Source: Pseudomonas synxantha (GTDB lineage: Bacteria > Pseudomonadota > Gammaproteobacteria > Pseudomonadales > Pseudomonadaceae). From it: a DNA stretch of 64,000 bases. Positions 1 through 9,561 of the stretch are shown piece after piece. The notes beneath the pieces were generated by a model, which saw nothing but the letters and a program-made list of their open reading frames with translations, did no database searches and was not told where the DNA came from. Position numbers and translations under genes: made by a program. The stretch lies in NCBI RefSeq assembly GCF_900105675.1, contig NZ_LT629786.1, forward strand, positions 744,001 to 808,000. Reading direction: 5' to 3'. The number at the start of each line of letters is the position of its first letter. Positions within the stretch are counted from its first letter, which is position 1.

Positions 1-1112
1 TGCTCTACCGCAACAAAGGTGCCTACTTGGTAGGGCGCATCTACACGCGTGACGAACAATGGCCCCTGGTCATTCCGCTGCTGCACCGCGAAGGCCGTGG
101 CATCCAGATCGATGCGTTGATCACCGACGAAGCCGACGTGTCGATCATTTTCTCGTTCACCCGTTCCTATTTCATGGTCGATGTGCCGGTGCCCGCCGAA
201 TTCATCGGCTTTCTCAAGCGCATCCTGCCGGGCAAGCACATTGCCGAGCTATACACCTCGATCGGCTTCTACAAACACGGCAAATCCGAGTTCTACCGTG
301 CGCTGATCAACCACCTGGCCACCACCGATGACCAGTTCATCATGGCCCCCGGCGTGCGCGGCATGGTCATGAGCGTGTTTACGCTGCCGGGCTTCAACAC
401 CGTGTTCAAGATCATCAAGGACCGTTTTTCGCCGTCGAAAAACGTCAACCGCGCCACGGTGATCGAGAAATATCGCCTGGTTAAGAGTGTCGACCGGGTC
501 GGGCGCATGGCCGACACCCAGGAGTTCGCCGACTTTCGCTTCCCCCTGGGCAAGTTCGAGCCCAAATGCCTGGCCGAGCTGCTGGTGGTTGCTGCCGGCA
601 CGGTCCAGGTCGAAGGCGACACGGTCCTTATCCGCCACTGCTGGACCGAGCGGCGCATGACCCCGCTCAACCTCTACCTCGACAACGCCAACCCCGCCCA
701 GGTACGCGAAGCCCTGGAAGACTACGGCCTGGCGATCAAGCAACTGGCAGCGGCGAATATCTTCCCCGGCGACATGCTGCTGAAAAACTTCGGCGTCACC
801 CGTCACGGCCGCGTGGTGTTCTACGACTATGACGAGATTTGTTTCCTTACCGAAGCCAACTTCCGGCATATCCCGGCACCGCGCACCCCGGAGGATGAAA
901 TGGCCTCCGAGCCCTGGTACTCCATCGGCCCGCTGGACGTGTTTCCCGAGGAATTCCCACCGTTCCTGTTTGCCGACGCCGGCCAGCGCAAGCTGTTCGA
1001 CGAGCTGCATGGTGAGTTGTACAACGCCGATTACTGGAAGGGCCTGCAGGATGCGATTCGCGCCGGCAAGGTCATCGATGTGTTCCCCTATCGCAGAAAG
1101 GACCCGCTATAA
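1..1112 (+). CDS. aceK: Isocitrate dehydrogenase kinase/phosphatase, C-terminal part
   Basis: Bifunctional enzyme that phosphorylates and dephosphorylates isocitrate dehydrogenase, switching carbon between the TCA cycle and the glyoxylate shunt. The gene is cut by the left edge; the first complete codon is at 3 and about 369 residues are visible of a family length near 575. The visible part carries the kinase-like C-lobe, with the characteristic stretch [16 protein letters not shown] followed by [11 protein letters not shown], which holds the metal and ATP-binding Asn and Asp. It ends in the usual basic tail YRRKDPL. A REP pair follows directly after the stop. The N-terminal regulatory domain cannot be judged from this window. 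Confidence 0.95.
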   Translation, partial: LYRNKGAYLVGRIYTRDEQWPLVIPLLHREGRGIQIDALITDEADVSIIFSFTRSYFMVDVPVPAEFIGFLKRILPGKHIAELYTSIGFYKHGKSEFYRALINHLATTDDQFIMAPGVRGMVMSVFTLPGFNTVFKIIKDRFSPSKNVNRATVIEKYRLVKSVDRVGRMADTQEFADFRFPLGKFEPKCLAELLVVAAGTVQVEGDTVLIRHCWTERRMTPLNLYLDNANPAQVREALEDYGLAIKQLAAANIFPGDMLLKNFGVTRHGRVVFYDYDEICFLTEANFRHIPAPRTPEDEMASEPWYSIGPLDVFPEEFPPFLFADAGQRKLFDELHGELYNADYWKGLQDAIRAGKVIDVFPYRRKDPL

Positions 1113-1122
1113 CGCATCCCGG

Positions 1123-1207
1123 TGTGGGAGGGGGCTTGCTCCCGATGGCGGTGAATCAGTCAACACTTTCATTAACTGACCCACCGTCGTCGGGAGCAAG
1201 CCCCCTC
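1123..1207. repeat. REPIN (two inverted REPs) after aceK
   Basis: Left arm GTGGGAGGGGGCTTGCTCCC and right arm CGGGAGCAAGCCCCCTC face each other around a variable centre of about 40 bases. This is the common P. fluorescens REPIN layout. It lies 11 bases after the aceK stop and may form a long hairpin in the transcript. Confidence 0.85.
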
Positions 1208-1344
1208 TTATCAAACTTCAAGTGAGCTACTGATTTTAAATAGTTAAAATTTAGTCTTAACGCCGGATATTTTGGAGGCGGCCCAGGTTCTGCGCGACGG
1301 CGCCATGTCGACGATGTGACCGGGTTGTTGGGTTGTTGGGGCGA

Positions 1345-1441
1345 GTACATATCCGTTGCTTAGGTAACGGCCGCTTTTGCAAAGTGAGCCGCTGTAAGAG
1401 CGGAACCTATAGTGGCCGTTACCTAAACAACGGATATGTAC
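1345..1441. repeat. Inverted-repeat element with 28-bp arms, related to the 57 kb repeats
   Basis: Arms at 1345-1372 and 1414-1441 both begin GTACATATCCGTTG when read inward and are nearly perfect complements. The interior contains GCTGTAAGAGCGGAACC. Read on the minus strand, this is the same string order (GTACATATCC, GGTAACGG, GGTTCCGCTCTTACAGCGG, TCACTTT) seen at 57015 and 57537. It therefore belongs to a dispersed repeat family. The rest of the 512-base gap between aceK and hrpA holds a degenerate REP near 1475-1550 and no gene that I can see. Confidence 0.75.
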
Positions 1442-1624
1442 CCAGGACGAAAACCAACATCCTCGGCTGTCAGGCCGCCACGGGAGCAAGCTCCCTGGTT
1501 TGCTGCGCGACAGCGTCACATCGAAGATGTGGTGGGGACTCCCACATGTTTGACCTGCCAGATGAGTCGCTTTTCTGCCACACTTGCCGGCCGCGCATAA
1601 CATAGATGACCGTCGAAGTAGCTG

Positions 1625-4600
1625 ATGACTGACCAAGCACCCACCATCGACCAACTGCTCAAAACCCTCGATCACGCCATGCTCGCCGACCGCCACCGCT
1701 TGCGCCGGCAGTTGCTCGAGCTGCGCAAGAAGCCCGATGAGGACAAGCTGGCGCAGTGGGTGGCGCGCATGCAAGCGTCCTGTGCCCAGGTCACGGCACG
1801 GCGCGCCAGCTTGCCGGTGATTCGCTATGACGACAGCCTGCCGATTGCCGCCAAGCGCGATGAGATCAAGGACGCGCTGCTCAAGCACCAGGTACTGATC
1901 ATTGCCGGCGAGACCGGCTCGGGCAAGACCACCCAGTTGCCGAAGATCTGCCTGGAAATCGGCCGCGGTCAATACGGCCTGATTGGCCACACCCAGCCGC
2001 GCCGGATTGCGGCGCGCAGTGTCGCCAGCCGTGTGGCAGAAGAGTTGGCCACGCCATTGGGCGCGTTGGTCGGCTATCAGGTGCGCTTCGAAGACCAGAG
2101 CGATACCAACACCCTGGTGAAGCTGATGACCGACGGCATCCTCTTGGCCGAAACCCAGAATGATCGTTACCTGGAACGCTACGACACGATCATCGTCGAC
2201 GAAGCCCACGAACGCAGCCTGAACATCGACTTCCTGCTCGGCTACCTCAAGACCCTGTTGCCGCGTCGCCCTGACCTGAAAGTCATCATCACCTCGGCGA
2301 CCATCGACCTGGAGCGCTTTTCCAAGCACTTCGACGACGCGCCGATTGTCGAGGTGTCGGGCCGCACCTTCCCGGTGGACACCTGGTATCGCCCGCTGAC
2401 CCTGGAGCAGGACGAAGAGGGCAACCGTGTCGAGGACGACCTGACCGTCGACCAGGCGATCCTCGCCACCCTCGATGAAATCGCTGCCTATGAGCGCAGC
2501 GAGCGACGCAGCCCCGGCGACGTGCTGGTGTTTTTGCCGGGCGAGCGTGAGATCCGCGACGCCGCCGACATGCTGCGCAAGGCCCAGCTCAAGCACACTG
2601 AGATCCTGCCGCTGTATGCGCGCCTGTCGCCGGCCGAGCAGCAGCGCATTTTCCAATCCCATCCGGGCCGGCGCGTGGTGTTGGCGACCAACGTCGCGGA
2701 AACCTCGCTGACGGTGCCGGGCATTCGCTATGTGATCGACAGCGGCACGGCGCGCATCAGCCGCTACAGCTACCGCGCCAAGGTGCAGCGCCTGCCGATC
2801 GAGGCGATCTCCCAGGCCAGCGCCAACCAGCGTAAAGGCCGTTGCGGCCGGGTTGAGCCGGGCATTTGCATTCGCTTGTACAGCGAAGAAGATTTTATCG
2901 GCCGCCCGGAATTTACCGACCCGGAAATCCTGCGCACCAACCTGGCCGCCGTGATCCTGCAGATGCTGCACCTGCGCCTGGGCGAGATCACCGATTTCCC
3001 GTTTATCGAACCGCCGGATGGCAAGGCGATCAGCGACGGTTTCAACCTGCTGCAGGAACTCTCGGCGGTGGACCGTAACAGCCAACTCACGCCGTTGGGT
3101 CGCCAGCTTGCACGCTTGCCGGTGGACCCGCGCATGGGCCGCATGTTGCTCGAAGCGGCCAAGCTGGGCAGCTTGCAGGAAGTACTGATCGTCGCGAGCG
3201 CCATGTCGATCCAGGACCCGCGCGAGCGCCCACCGGAGCGTCAACAGGCCGCCGACCAGGCCCACGCTCAGTGGAAGGATCCGGATTCGGACTTCGCCGG
3301 GCTGGTCAACCTGTGGCGTGGCTTTGAAGAGCAGCGCCAGGAACTGACCGCCAGCCCGCTGCGCAACTGGTGTCGCAAGAACTTCCTCAACTACTTGCGC
3401 CTGCGCGAGTGGCGCGACTCCCATCGCCAGTTGAGCCTGATCTGCCGCGACATGCAGCTGAGCGTCAATAAAGAGCCGGCGGATTTCCCCAAGCTGCACA
3501 AGGCAGTGTTGTCCGGCCTGCTCAGCCAGATCGGCCAGAAAACCGAAGACGGCGATTACCTCGGTGCGCGGCAGCGGCGTTTCTGGATCCACCCCTCGTC
3601 CGGCATCGGCAAGAAGCGCCCGCAATGGCTGATGACTGCCGAGCTGGTGGAAACCACCAAGCTCTATGCGCGCATGGTGGCGAAGATTGACGCCGACTGG
3701 ATCGAGCCGCTGGCCGGGCACCTGATTAAGAAAAATCACTTCGAGCCCCATTGGGAGAAGAAGCGCGGCCAGGTGGTGGCATTTGAGCAGATCACGCTGT
3801 TCGGGTTGATCATAGTCGGACGTCGGCCGGTGCATTACGGGCCGATTGACCCGGTGGTGTCCCGCGAGTTGTTTATCCGGGAAGGCCTGGTACGCGGTGA
3901 GATTCAGTCCCGCGCCAAGTGCCTGACAGCTAACCAGCGCCTGCTGGAGCAACTCGACGAATTGGAAGCCAAGGCCCGCCGTCGCGACATCCTCGCCGAC
4001 GAAGAAACCCTCTACGCCTTCTACGACGCACGCTTGCCGGCGGAGATCCACCAGACGGCCACCTTTGACAGCTGGTACAAGGTCAACAGCCAGAAAGACC
4101 CGCAATTGCTGATCATGCGCGAAGAAGACGTGCTGGCCCGTGAGGCCAGTGAAGTCACCGCCGCGCATTATCCGGACACCTTGCACCTGGGCGACCTGGC
4201 CCTGGCCTTGAGTTACCACTTCGAACCCAATCACCCCCGCGACGGCGTCACCCTGCGCGTGCCGGCGCCATTGCTGCCGGCCTTGCCCGCCGAGCGCCTG
4301 GAGTGGCTGGTGCCAGGCGTGATCGAAGCCAAGTGCATCGCCCTGGTACGTAACTTGCCCAAGGCGCTGCGCAAGAACTTCGTGCCGGTGCCGGACTTCG
4401 TCAAGGCGGCGCTGCAACGCATCGAGTTCGGCCAGGGCTCGCTGCCCCAGGCGCTGGGGCGCGAACTGCTGCGCATGACCGGTGCGCGGGTCAGCGATGA
4501 AGCCTGGGCCGAAGCGGCACAACAGGTGGAAAGCCATCTGAAGATGAACCTGGAAGTGGTCGACGGCCAGGGCAAGTTCCTTGGCGAAGGCCGCGACCTC

Positions 4601-5536
4601 GCCGAGCTGACCGCACGGTTTGCCGAAGCCAGTCAGGCCGCCCTGGCCGTGCCGCAGACCGCCAAAAGCCAGCAGCCGGTGGAGGCCAAGGTGTTCGCGG
4701 CAGTGGCCGAAAAGACCCAGCAAAACATCGCCGGCCTGTCGATGACGGTGTACCCGGCGCTGGTAGAAGAAAACGGTACGGTCAAGGAAGGCCGTTTCTC
4801 GACCGCCGCCGAGGCTGAGTTCCAGCATCGCCGCGCATTGCAGCGTCTGCTGATGCAGCAACTGGCCGAGCCGGCGAAATTCCTGCGCGGCAAATTGCCG
4901 GGCCTGACCGAGTTGGGTTTGATGTACCGCGAGCTGGGGCGTATCGACGCGCTGGTGGAAGACATCCTGCTGGCCAGCCTCGACACCTGCGTACTGGAGG
5001 GCGAAGCCAGCCTGCCTCGTGATGGCGCCGGCCTGGCGGCTTTGGCGGAACGCAAGCGTGGCAGCTGGACCGAACACGCCGAACGCCTGGCGCGCCTGAC
5101 CCTGGACGTGCTGAAGCTGTGGCACGGCCTGCAAAAGCGCTTCAAGGGCAAGATCGACCTGGCCCAGGCGGTAGCCTTGAACGATATCAAGCAGCAACTG
5201 GGCAATCTGGTGTACCCGGGTTTTGTACGGGAAACCCCGGCGCAATGGTTCAAGGAACTGCCGCGTTTCCTCAAGGCCATCGAGCTGCGCCTGGAAAAAC
5301 TGCCTGGCCAGGTGCAGAAAGACCGGGTGTGGAGCACCGAACTGGGCGGCCTGTGGGCGCAATACCAGAACCGCCTGAACAAACACACCCAGGAAGGCAA
5401 GCGCGATCCGCAGCTGGAGCTGTACCGCTGGTGGCTGGAAGAATACCGTGTCTCGTTGTTTGCCCAGCAGTTGGGCACCAAGGTGCCGATTTCCGATAAG
5501 CGCTTGAGCAAGCAGTGGAGCCAGGTAGAACCCTGA
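1625..5536 (+). CDS. hrpA: ATP-dependent RNA helicase HrpA (DEAH box)
   Basis: A 1303-residue DEAH/RHA helicase, almost exactly the length of E. coli HrpA (1300), which rescues stalled or collided ribosomes. Walker A GETGSGKT is at about residues 95-102, the DEAH box (VDEAHERS) at 191-198 and the SAT motif shortly after. The C-terminal domain contains motif VI (QRKGRCGR), the HA2/OB region and the long HrpA-specific tail. The start at 1625 follows the sequence GAAGTAGCTG and gives the expected N-terminus. REP-rich DNA flanks it on both sides, so it is probably monocistronic. A 1380-codon open frame on the opposite strand is a codon-bias shadow. Confidence 0.97.
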   Translation: MTDQAPTIDQLLKTLDHAMLADRHRLRRQLLELRKKPDEDKLAQWVARMQASCAQVTARRASLPVIRYDDSLPIAAKRDEIKDALLKHQVLIIAGETGSGKTTQLPKICLEIGRGQYGLIGHTQPRRIAARSVASRVAEELATPLGALVGYQVRFEDQSDTNTLVKLMTDGILLAETQNDRYLERYDTIIVDEAHERSLNIDFLLGYLKTLLPRRPDLKVIITSATIDLERFSKHFDDAPIVEVSGRTFPVDTWYRPLTLEQDEEGNRVEDDLTVDQAILATLDEIAAYERSERRSPGDVLVFLPGEREIRDAADMLRKAQLKHTEILPLYARLSPAEQQRIFQSHPGRRVVLATNVAETSLTVPGIRYVIDSGTARISRYSYRAKVQRLPIEAISQASANQRKGRCGRVEPGICIRLYSEEDFIGRPEFTDPEILRTNLAAVILQMLHLRLGEITDFPFIEPPDGKAISDGFNLLQELSAVDRNSQLTPLGRQLARLPVDPRMGRMLLEAAKLGSLQEVLIVASAMSIQDPRERPPERQQAADQAHAQWKDPDSDFAGLVNLWRGFEEQRQELTASPLRNWCRKNFLNYLRLREWRDSHRQLSLICRDMQLSVNKEPADFPKLHKAVLSGLLSQIGQKTEDGDYLGARQRRFWIHPSSGIGKKRPQWLMTAELVETTKLYARMVAKIDADWIEPLAGHLIKKNHFEPHWEKKRGQVVAFEQITLFGLIIVGRRPVHYGPIDPVVSRELFIREGLVRGEIQSRAKCLTANQRLLEQLDELEAKARRRDILADEETLYAFYDARLPAEIHQTATFDSWYKVNSQKDPQLLIMREEDVLAREASEVTAAHYPDTLHLGDLALALSYHFEPNHPRDGVTLRVPAPLLPALPAERLEWLVPGVIEAKCIALVRNLPKALRKNFVPVPDFVKAALQRIEFGQGSLPQALGRELLRMTGARVSDEAWAEAAQQVESHLKMNLEVVDGQGKFLGEGRDLAELTARFAEASQAALAVPQTAKSQQPVEAKVFAAVAEKTQQNIAGLSMTVYPALVEENGTVKEGRFSTAAEAEFQHRRALQRLLMQQLAEPAKFLRGKLPGLTELGLMYRELGRIDALVEDILLASLDTCVLEGEASLPRDGAGLAALAERKRGSWTEHAERLARLTLDVLKLWHGLQKRFKGKIDLAQAVALNDIKQQLGNLVYPGFVRETPAQWFKELPRFLKAIELRLEKLPGQVQKDRVWSTELGGLWAQYQNRLNKHTQEGKRDPQLELYRWWLEEYRVSLFAQQLGTKVPISDKRLSKQWSQVEP

Positions 5537-5570
5537 ATTTCACCCAGTTTCCCGAACTGGGCAGGTCCCA

Positions 5571-5663
5571 AATGTGGGAGGGGGCTTGCTCCCGATAGCG
5601 GTGTGTCTGATACAAATCCAGCGGCTGGTACACCGTAATCGGGAGCAAGCCCCCTCCCACATT
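5571..5663. repeat. REPIN after hrpA
   Basis: Inverted pair of AATGTGGGAGGGGGCTTGC arms with CCCGATAGCGG/TAATCGGGAGC inner edges around a variable centre. It starts 35 bases after the hrpA stop. Confidence 0.9.
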
Positions 5664-5835
5664 CAAGGTGTTTGTGTGGCCTATAGCGCCAAGTCCCCGG
5701 CATTGTGGCAAACTTCGCGGTCACAAGATTGAATAACGAATTGCCAGTTTGATGCCCGCCTGATGGACTCAAACGACTTACAGTTTGGTACGACGGTACC
5801 AATATCTTCTGCCTGACAGATCTAGAGGAACGACC

Positions 5836-6957
5836 GTGCATAACGTCGTCATCAGCGGCACCGGCCTGTATACCCCGGCCAACAGCATCTCCAACGAAGA
5901 ACTGGTGCAGTCTTTCAATGCCTACGTACAACAGTTCAATGCTGACAACGCTGCCGCCATCGAGCGTGGCGATGTGCAAGCGCTGACGGAGTCGAGCGCG
6001 GCATTCATCGAGAAAGCGTCCGGTATCAAGAGCCGTTTTGTGATGGACAAGGACGGCATCCTCGACCCTCAGCGCATGGCCCCACGCTTGCCCGAGCGCA
6101 GCAACGACGAATGGTCGGTGCTCTGCCAGATGGCCGTCGGCGCCGCCGAACAGGCTCTGCAACGCGCCGGCAAGACTGCCGCGGATATCGACGGCGTGAT
6201 CGTCGCCTGCTCCAACCTGCAGCGCGCCTACCCGGCGATTGCTATCGAAGTCCAGGAAGCCTTGGGTATCCAGGGCTTCGGTTTCGACATGAACGTGGCG
6301 TGCTCCTCGGCCACCTTTGGCATCCAGAATGCAACCAACAGCATCCAGTTGGGCCAGGCCCGGGCGATCCTGATGGTCAACCCGGAAGTCTGCACCGGCC
6401 ACCTGAACTTCCGTGACCGCGACAGTCACTTCATCTTTGGTGATGCGGCCACCGCGGTGGTCCTGGAGCGCGCTGATTTGGCGACGTCCGAGCACCAGTT
6501 CGAGGTGGTGAGCACCAAGCTGCTGACCAAGTTCTCCAACAACATCCGCAACAATTTCGGCTTCCTCAACCGCACCGCGGAAGAGGGCATCGGCGCCCCT
6601 GACAAGCTGTTCGTGCAGGAAGGCCGCAAGGTCTTCCGCGATGTCTGCCCGATGGTGGCCGAGTTGATTGGTGCACACCTGGCGGAAAACCAGCTGGACG
6701 TCACCGATGTGAAGCGCTTCTGGCTGCACCAGGCCAACCTGAGCATGAACCACCTGATCGTGAAAAAGCTGCTGGGGCGCGACGCGTCGGTGGAAGAAGC
6801 GCCGGTGATCCTCGATACGTATGCCAATACCAGCTCCGCCGGTTCGGTGATTGCGTTTCACACCTATCAGGACGACTTGCCCAAGGGCACCGTGGCGGTG
6901 CTTAGCTCGTTCGGCGCCGGGTATTCGATTGGCAGCGTGATCCTGCGCAAGCGCTGA
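5836..6957 (+). CDS. Beta-ketoacyl-ACP synthase III family protein
   Basis: A thiolase-fold condensing enzyme of 373 residues, longer than housekeeping FabH (about 320). The catalytic triad is visible: Cys156 in NVACSSATFG, His298 in FWLHQANLS and Asn331 in TYANTSSAGS. The GTG at 5836 is chosen because GAGGAACGACC precedes it and the family N-terminus MHNVVISGTG begins there. From memory, its best match is P. aeruginosa PA3286, reported to join octanoyl-CoA from beta-oxidation to malonyl-ACP and so shunt degraded fatty acids into synthesis; that function is inferred by homology. The next genes, an ECF sigma factor and anti-sigma partner, keep the same order as PA3285-PA3284. A REPIN separates it from them. 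Confidence 0.85.
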   Translation: MHNVVISGTGLYTPANSISNEELVQSFNAYVQQFNADNAAAIERGDVQALTESSAAFIEKASGIKSRFVMDKDGILDPQRMAPRLPERSNDEWSVLCQMAVGAAEQALQRAGKTAADIDGVIVACSNLQRAYPAIAIEVQEALGIQGFGFDMNVACSSATFGIQNATNSIQLGQARAILMVNPEVCTGHLNFRDRDSHFIFGDAATAVVLERADLATSEHQFEVVSTKLLTKFSNNIRNNFGFLNRTAEEGIGAPDKLFVQEGRKVFRDVCPMVAELIGAHLAENQLDVTDVKRFWLHQANLSMNHLIVKKLLGRDASVEEAPVILDTYANTSSAGSVIAFHTYQDDLPKGTVAVLSSFGAGYSIGSVILRKR

Positions 6958-6960
6958 GTG

Positions 6961-7047
6961 TGTGGGAGCTGGCTTGCCTGCGATGGCATCACTGTGGTGT
7001 GACTGATACACCGAGGTGTCTGCATCGCAGGCAAGCCAGCTCCCACA
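6961..7047. repeat. REPIN of a second class (GTGGGAGCTGGCTTGCCTGCGATG)
   Basis: Arms TGTGGGAGCTGGCTTGCCTG and CAGGCAAGCCAGCTCCCACA face each other. The sequence class differs from the GGGGGCTTGCTCCC type; a half copy of this class also occurs in the end of cobB. It lies three bases after the synthase stop. Confidence 0.88.
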
Positions 7048-7080
7048 GGACCGGGTGTGCACTTTTAAATAGAGGTTTGA

Positions 7081-7695
7081 ATGGCAGCAGCGGACGACGC
7101 GCACCTGCTTGAACGCTTGCTCAAGGGAGAGCAGCGGGCCTACAAGGAATTGGTCAGCACTTACCAGAACGCAATGCGTGCGGTGGCCTATGCCATTGTC
7201 GGCCAGCGCCACGCCGACGAGGTGGTGCAAGACGCCTGGCTCTCGGTGGTGCGCAACCTGGCCAGGTTCGAAGGACGCTCCAGCCTCAAGACCTGGCTGC
7301 TGACCATCACCGCCAACTCCGCCAAAGGGCGTTATAAACAGAATCGCCGGGAAGTGCTGCTCGACGATTTGCCTTCGCCCCATGGCACCATTGGTGATGA
7401 GCGATTCAGCCCGGATGACGGCCACTGGGCAGTCGCGCCGTATGCCTGGCACCAGGACACCCCGGAAGCGCTGCTGACCGAGGATGAATTGCGCGAATGC
7501 CTGGAGCACACGATTCTGAGCTTGTCCCAATTGCAGGGCAGTGTGCTGGTGCTCCGTGAACGCCAGGGATTGGAGTTGGAAGAAATCTGTAATCTTCTGA
7601 GCCTTTCACTTTCCAATGTACGTGTGCTGTTGCATCGAGCGCGGCTTAAAGTCTTCGCCACGGTGGAGCATTTTGAGGAAACGGGAGAATGTTGA
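7081..7695 (+). CDS. ECF-type RNA polymerase sigma factor
   Basis: A 204-residue sigma-70 family protein with only regions 2 and 4, as in extracytoplasmic-function sigmas. Region 2 spans about residues 8-80 (LLKGEQRAYKELVSTYQNAM, then ADEVVQDAWLSVVRNL). Region 4 lies at about 135-190, with an LxLxEIxxLLxLSLSNVRVLLHRAR helix-turn-helix pattern. The linker (about 90-130) is longer than usual. It overlaps the following zinc-finger gene by seven bases, the usual layout for an ECF sigma and its anti-sigma factor. The signal it answers is unknown; the adjacent fatty-acid synthase gene suggests lipid or membrane status, but that is inference only. Confidence 0.88.
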   Translation: MAAADDAHLLERLLKGEQRAYKELVSTYQNAMRAVAYAIVGQRHADEVVQDAWLSVVRNLARFEGRSSLKTWLLTITANSAKGRYKQNRREVLLDDLPSPHGTIGDERFSPDDGHWAVAPYAWHQDTPEALLTEDELRECLEHTILSLSQLQGSVLVLRERQGLELEEICNLLSLSLSNVRVLLHRARLKVFATVEHFEETGEC

Positions 7696-7922
7696 CCTGT
7701 AAGGAACAAGTCGCTCGCTCCAGTGATTATCTCGATGGGCAATTGACCTTTCGCGAGCGTCTGCTCGTGCGTCATCACTTGATGTTTTGCCCGAACTGCC
7801 GACGCTTTATCCGTCAGATGCGCCTGATGCAGGCGACGCTGAAGATCCTGCCGCAGGAGCCGGTAAAGGATGTCGATGCGCTGGCTGAACGATTGGCAGC
7901 CGAACGGCTGAAAGATTTGTAG
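7689..7922 (+). CDS. Zinc-finger anti-sigma factor-like protein
   Basis: A 77-residue protein whose ATG lies inside the end of the sigma gene, implying translational coupling. It carries an HxxxCxxC motif (His30, Cys34, Cys37 in HHLMFCPNC) with a further Cys4, matching the zinc-binding anti-sigma (ZAS, zf-HC2) fold. No transmembrane segment follows, so it should be a cytoplasmic sensor-inhibitor rather than a membrane-bound anti-sigma. Redox release of zinc is known for this family but is not shown here. It ends beside a short palindrome at 7919-7944. Confidence 0.82.
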   Translation: MLTCKEQVARSSDYLDGQLTFRERLLVRHHLMFCPNCRRFIRQMRLMQATLKILPQEPVKDVDALAERLAAERLKDL

Positions 7923-7944
7923 GAGCGAGCAAGCCCGCTCCTAC
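7919..7944. repeat. Short palindrome between convergent genes
   Basis: GTAGGAGCGAG and CGCTCCTAC arms around a short centre form a compact REP-like hairpin between the anti-sigma gene and the porin gene on the other strand. It could end transcription from either side, but there is no strong T-tract. Confidence 0.6.
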
Positions 7945-7954
7945 AACGGGGGGG

Positions 7955-9277
7955 TTAGAACTTGGCTTCAGCATCCAACTGCAAGGTGTTGGTATTGGCA
8001 TCACGCTGCGTGCGGCTGGCGTAGTCAGCCTTGGTCAGGAAGTACGTGGCGCCGAGGGCAAAGTTCTTGTCGATGTCGTAGCTGACCTTCATCTTATGGC
8101 CGCGCGAACCGGTGGTACCGTTGGCGAAGTCCGAATCGGTGAAGGCGCCTACGACGGCATTACGTTGAACGTCGCGGTAGTTGTAGTCCAGGTTGAAACC
8201 GAACACCTTGGACTTGGCACCCAGCAACCACGCGGTGTCCTGATCGGTCACAGCATCGTTGTTCTTCACGTACTGGCCGTAGAACGCCAGGGGCACTGCC
8301 AGGCCGCCGATATCTGCCTGGGCAAAACCTTCATACAGGCGGAATTCGTTGTTGGCCGAGTTGCCGTTGACCGCCAGCGCGCAAGGCGTGGTGGTGGTTG
8401 TGCAGCGGCTGTCCTCGTCATTTTTGTAGGCGTAGACGCTGCCGCCCAAGGTCATTTTCAGGTTGTCGGTAACCGAGAAACGCGTGCCCAACTGGCCGGA
8501 CGTCAGGCGCAGGTCGTGGCGGAACTGCACGCCGTCGCCGTCGACGTTGTCCTTGAGGTTGTAGTTGCCCAAGCTGCCGAACAGTTCGGCGCTGCTGCCA
8601 AGAGGGTATTTGTAGGTGACGGCCAGGCCTTCCGGGTTGATGTCGCTATCCCAAATCACATCGCCCATGTTTACCCATGGCTGGAGCATCTTGCCGCCGA
8701 TCACGTGCAGGTTCTTGATCTGGTCCGGGTGGTAATCGATGTAGCCCAGGTCCAGCCAGATCGATTTCTTATCGAAGTAGCCGTCTTGGTCCTGGTTGGT
8801 AGACCGTGCGTCATCGCCGCCACCCGTGGCGATGCGGATGCCGGTGTCCACCTGCGGGTTGATCTCGGTGTAGGCACCCAGGCGGGCACGGATACGTTGA
8901 CGGTCCTTGTCACGCCCGCCGTTGTTGGGCTCGCCATCGATCTTGATGGTTTCCTGGCGGAAGCGTACGTCACCCTTGAACTGGGTCTTGGCGGCCCAGG
9001 CCAGCTTCTGGTCGAAGCTGCTCAGCTCGTTGGTTTTTTTCGCAGTGGCCGCGATCTGCTCGTTGGTCTCTTGTTGAGCTTGCCGTGCGATCTGCTGTTC
9101 TTTCTGGTCCCTGGCCAGCTCTGCTTGCAGTTCGCTGTACTGCGCCGCAGTGATCTGGCCGTTGGCCTTGAGCATGTCGAGCAATTTAGCGTCGACTGCA
9201 GCGCTGGCCGGTAGACTCAGGGCCAGCAACAGGCCGCCACACAGGACCGCCGCAGTTTTAGTGGAAGCAAGACGCAT
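7955..9277 (-). CDS. Putative outer-membrane porin with N-terminal coiled coil
   Basis: A 440-residue exported protein. Signal peptide: MRLASTKTAAVLCGGLLLAL followed by SLPASA-A. Residues about 25-80 form a Gln/Glu-rich amphipathic helix (MLKANGQITAAQYSELQ, then DQKEQQIARQAQQ), typical of the Pseudomonas 'putative porin' family (Porin_5/DUF-type), and the rest reads as alternating beta-strands ending in an aromatic/charged strand (LDAEAKF). The ATG at 9277 is preceded by GGAGATTGAT on the coding strand. The substrate is unknown. The 284-base gap to the next gene on the + strand should hold its promoter. Confidence 0.82.
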   Translation of the reverse strand: MRLASTKTAAVLCGGLLLALSLPASAAVDAKLLDMLKANGQITAAQYSELQAELARDQKEQQIARQAQQETNEQIAATAKKTNELSSFDQKLAWAAKTQFKGDVRFRQETIKIDGEPNNGGRDKDRQRIRARLGAYTEINPQVDTGIRIATGGGDDARSTNQDQDGYFDKKSIWLDLGYIDYHPDQIKNLHVIGGKMLQPWVNMGDVIWDSDINPEGLAVTYKYPLGSSAELFGSLGNYNLKDNVDGDGVQFRHDLRLTSGQLGTRFSVTDNLKMTLGGSVYAYKNDEDSRCTTTTTPCALAVNGNSANNEFRLYEGFAQADIGGLAVPLAFYGQYVKNNDAVTDQDTAWLLGAKSKVFGFNLDYNYRDVQRNAVVGAFTDSDFANGTTGSRGHKMKVSYDIDKNFALGATYFLTKADYASRTQRDANTNTLQLDAEAKF

Positions 9278-9561
9278 ATCAATCTCCGAAAGTGAGGAGG
9301 GATGGCAAACCATCCAGGACACAACCGACCCATGACGGACGGAAAAAATGTTACCCGGTAGACCCAGGCGCTCTAAAAACTGGCGTCAGTATCGCGACCG
9401 TTTATGACGGAGTAGTGGCTAAGTGATTTCATCTAGATGACAAATGGGCTGAGGTTGGAACTATTTATTTCCAAGTCTGTCAGCGTGTTTTCAAGGTGTG
9501 CACGGGGTTGCGATAAGCGATACTCGCCAGGCTTTAACGCCAAGAATCAGTGAGGATGCCG

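Noticed and set aside
1244..5386. A 1380-codon open frame on the minus strand opposite hrpA
   Set aside because: It mirrors hrpA in the antisense frame, has a His/Gln/Arg-rich translation without any domain, and runs into repeats; the codon pattern belongs to hrpA.
4633..7530. A 965-codon minus-strand frame across hrpA, a REPIN, the KAS III gene and the sigma gene
   Set aside because: It crosses several recognised plus-strand genes and repeats and has no family resemblance.
8096..9214. A 372-codon plus-strand frame opposite the porin gene
   Set aside because: Val/Gly/Ala-rich antisense shadow; the minus strand encodes a signal peptide and barrel-like protein.
9440..9480. An ECF-sigma-like promoter (GGAACT with a downstream GTC) before the acyltransferase gene
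   Set aside because: The match to known -35/-10 boxes is partial and spacing is uncertain; chance occurrence is likely.
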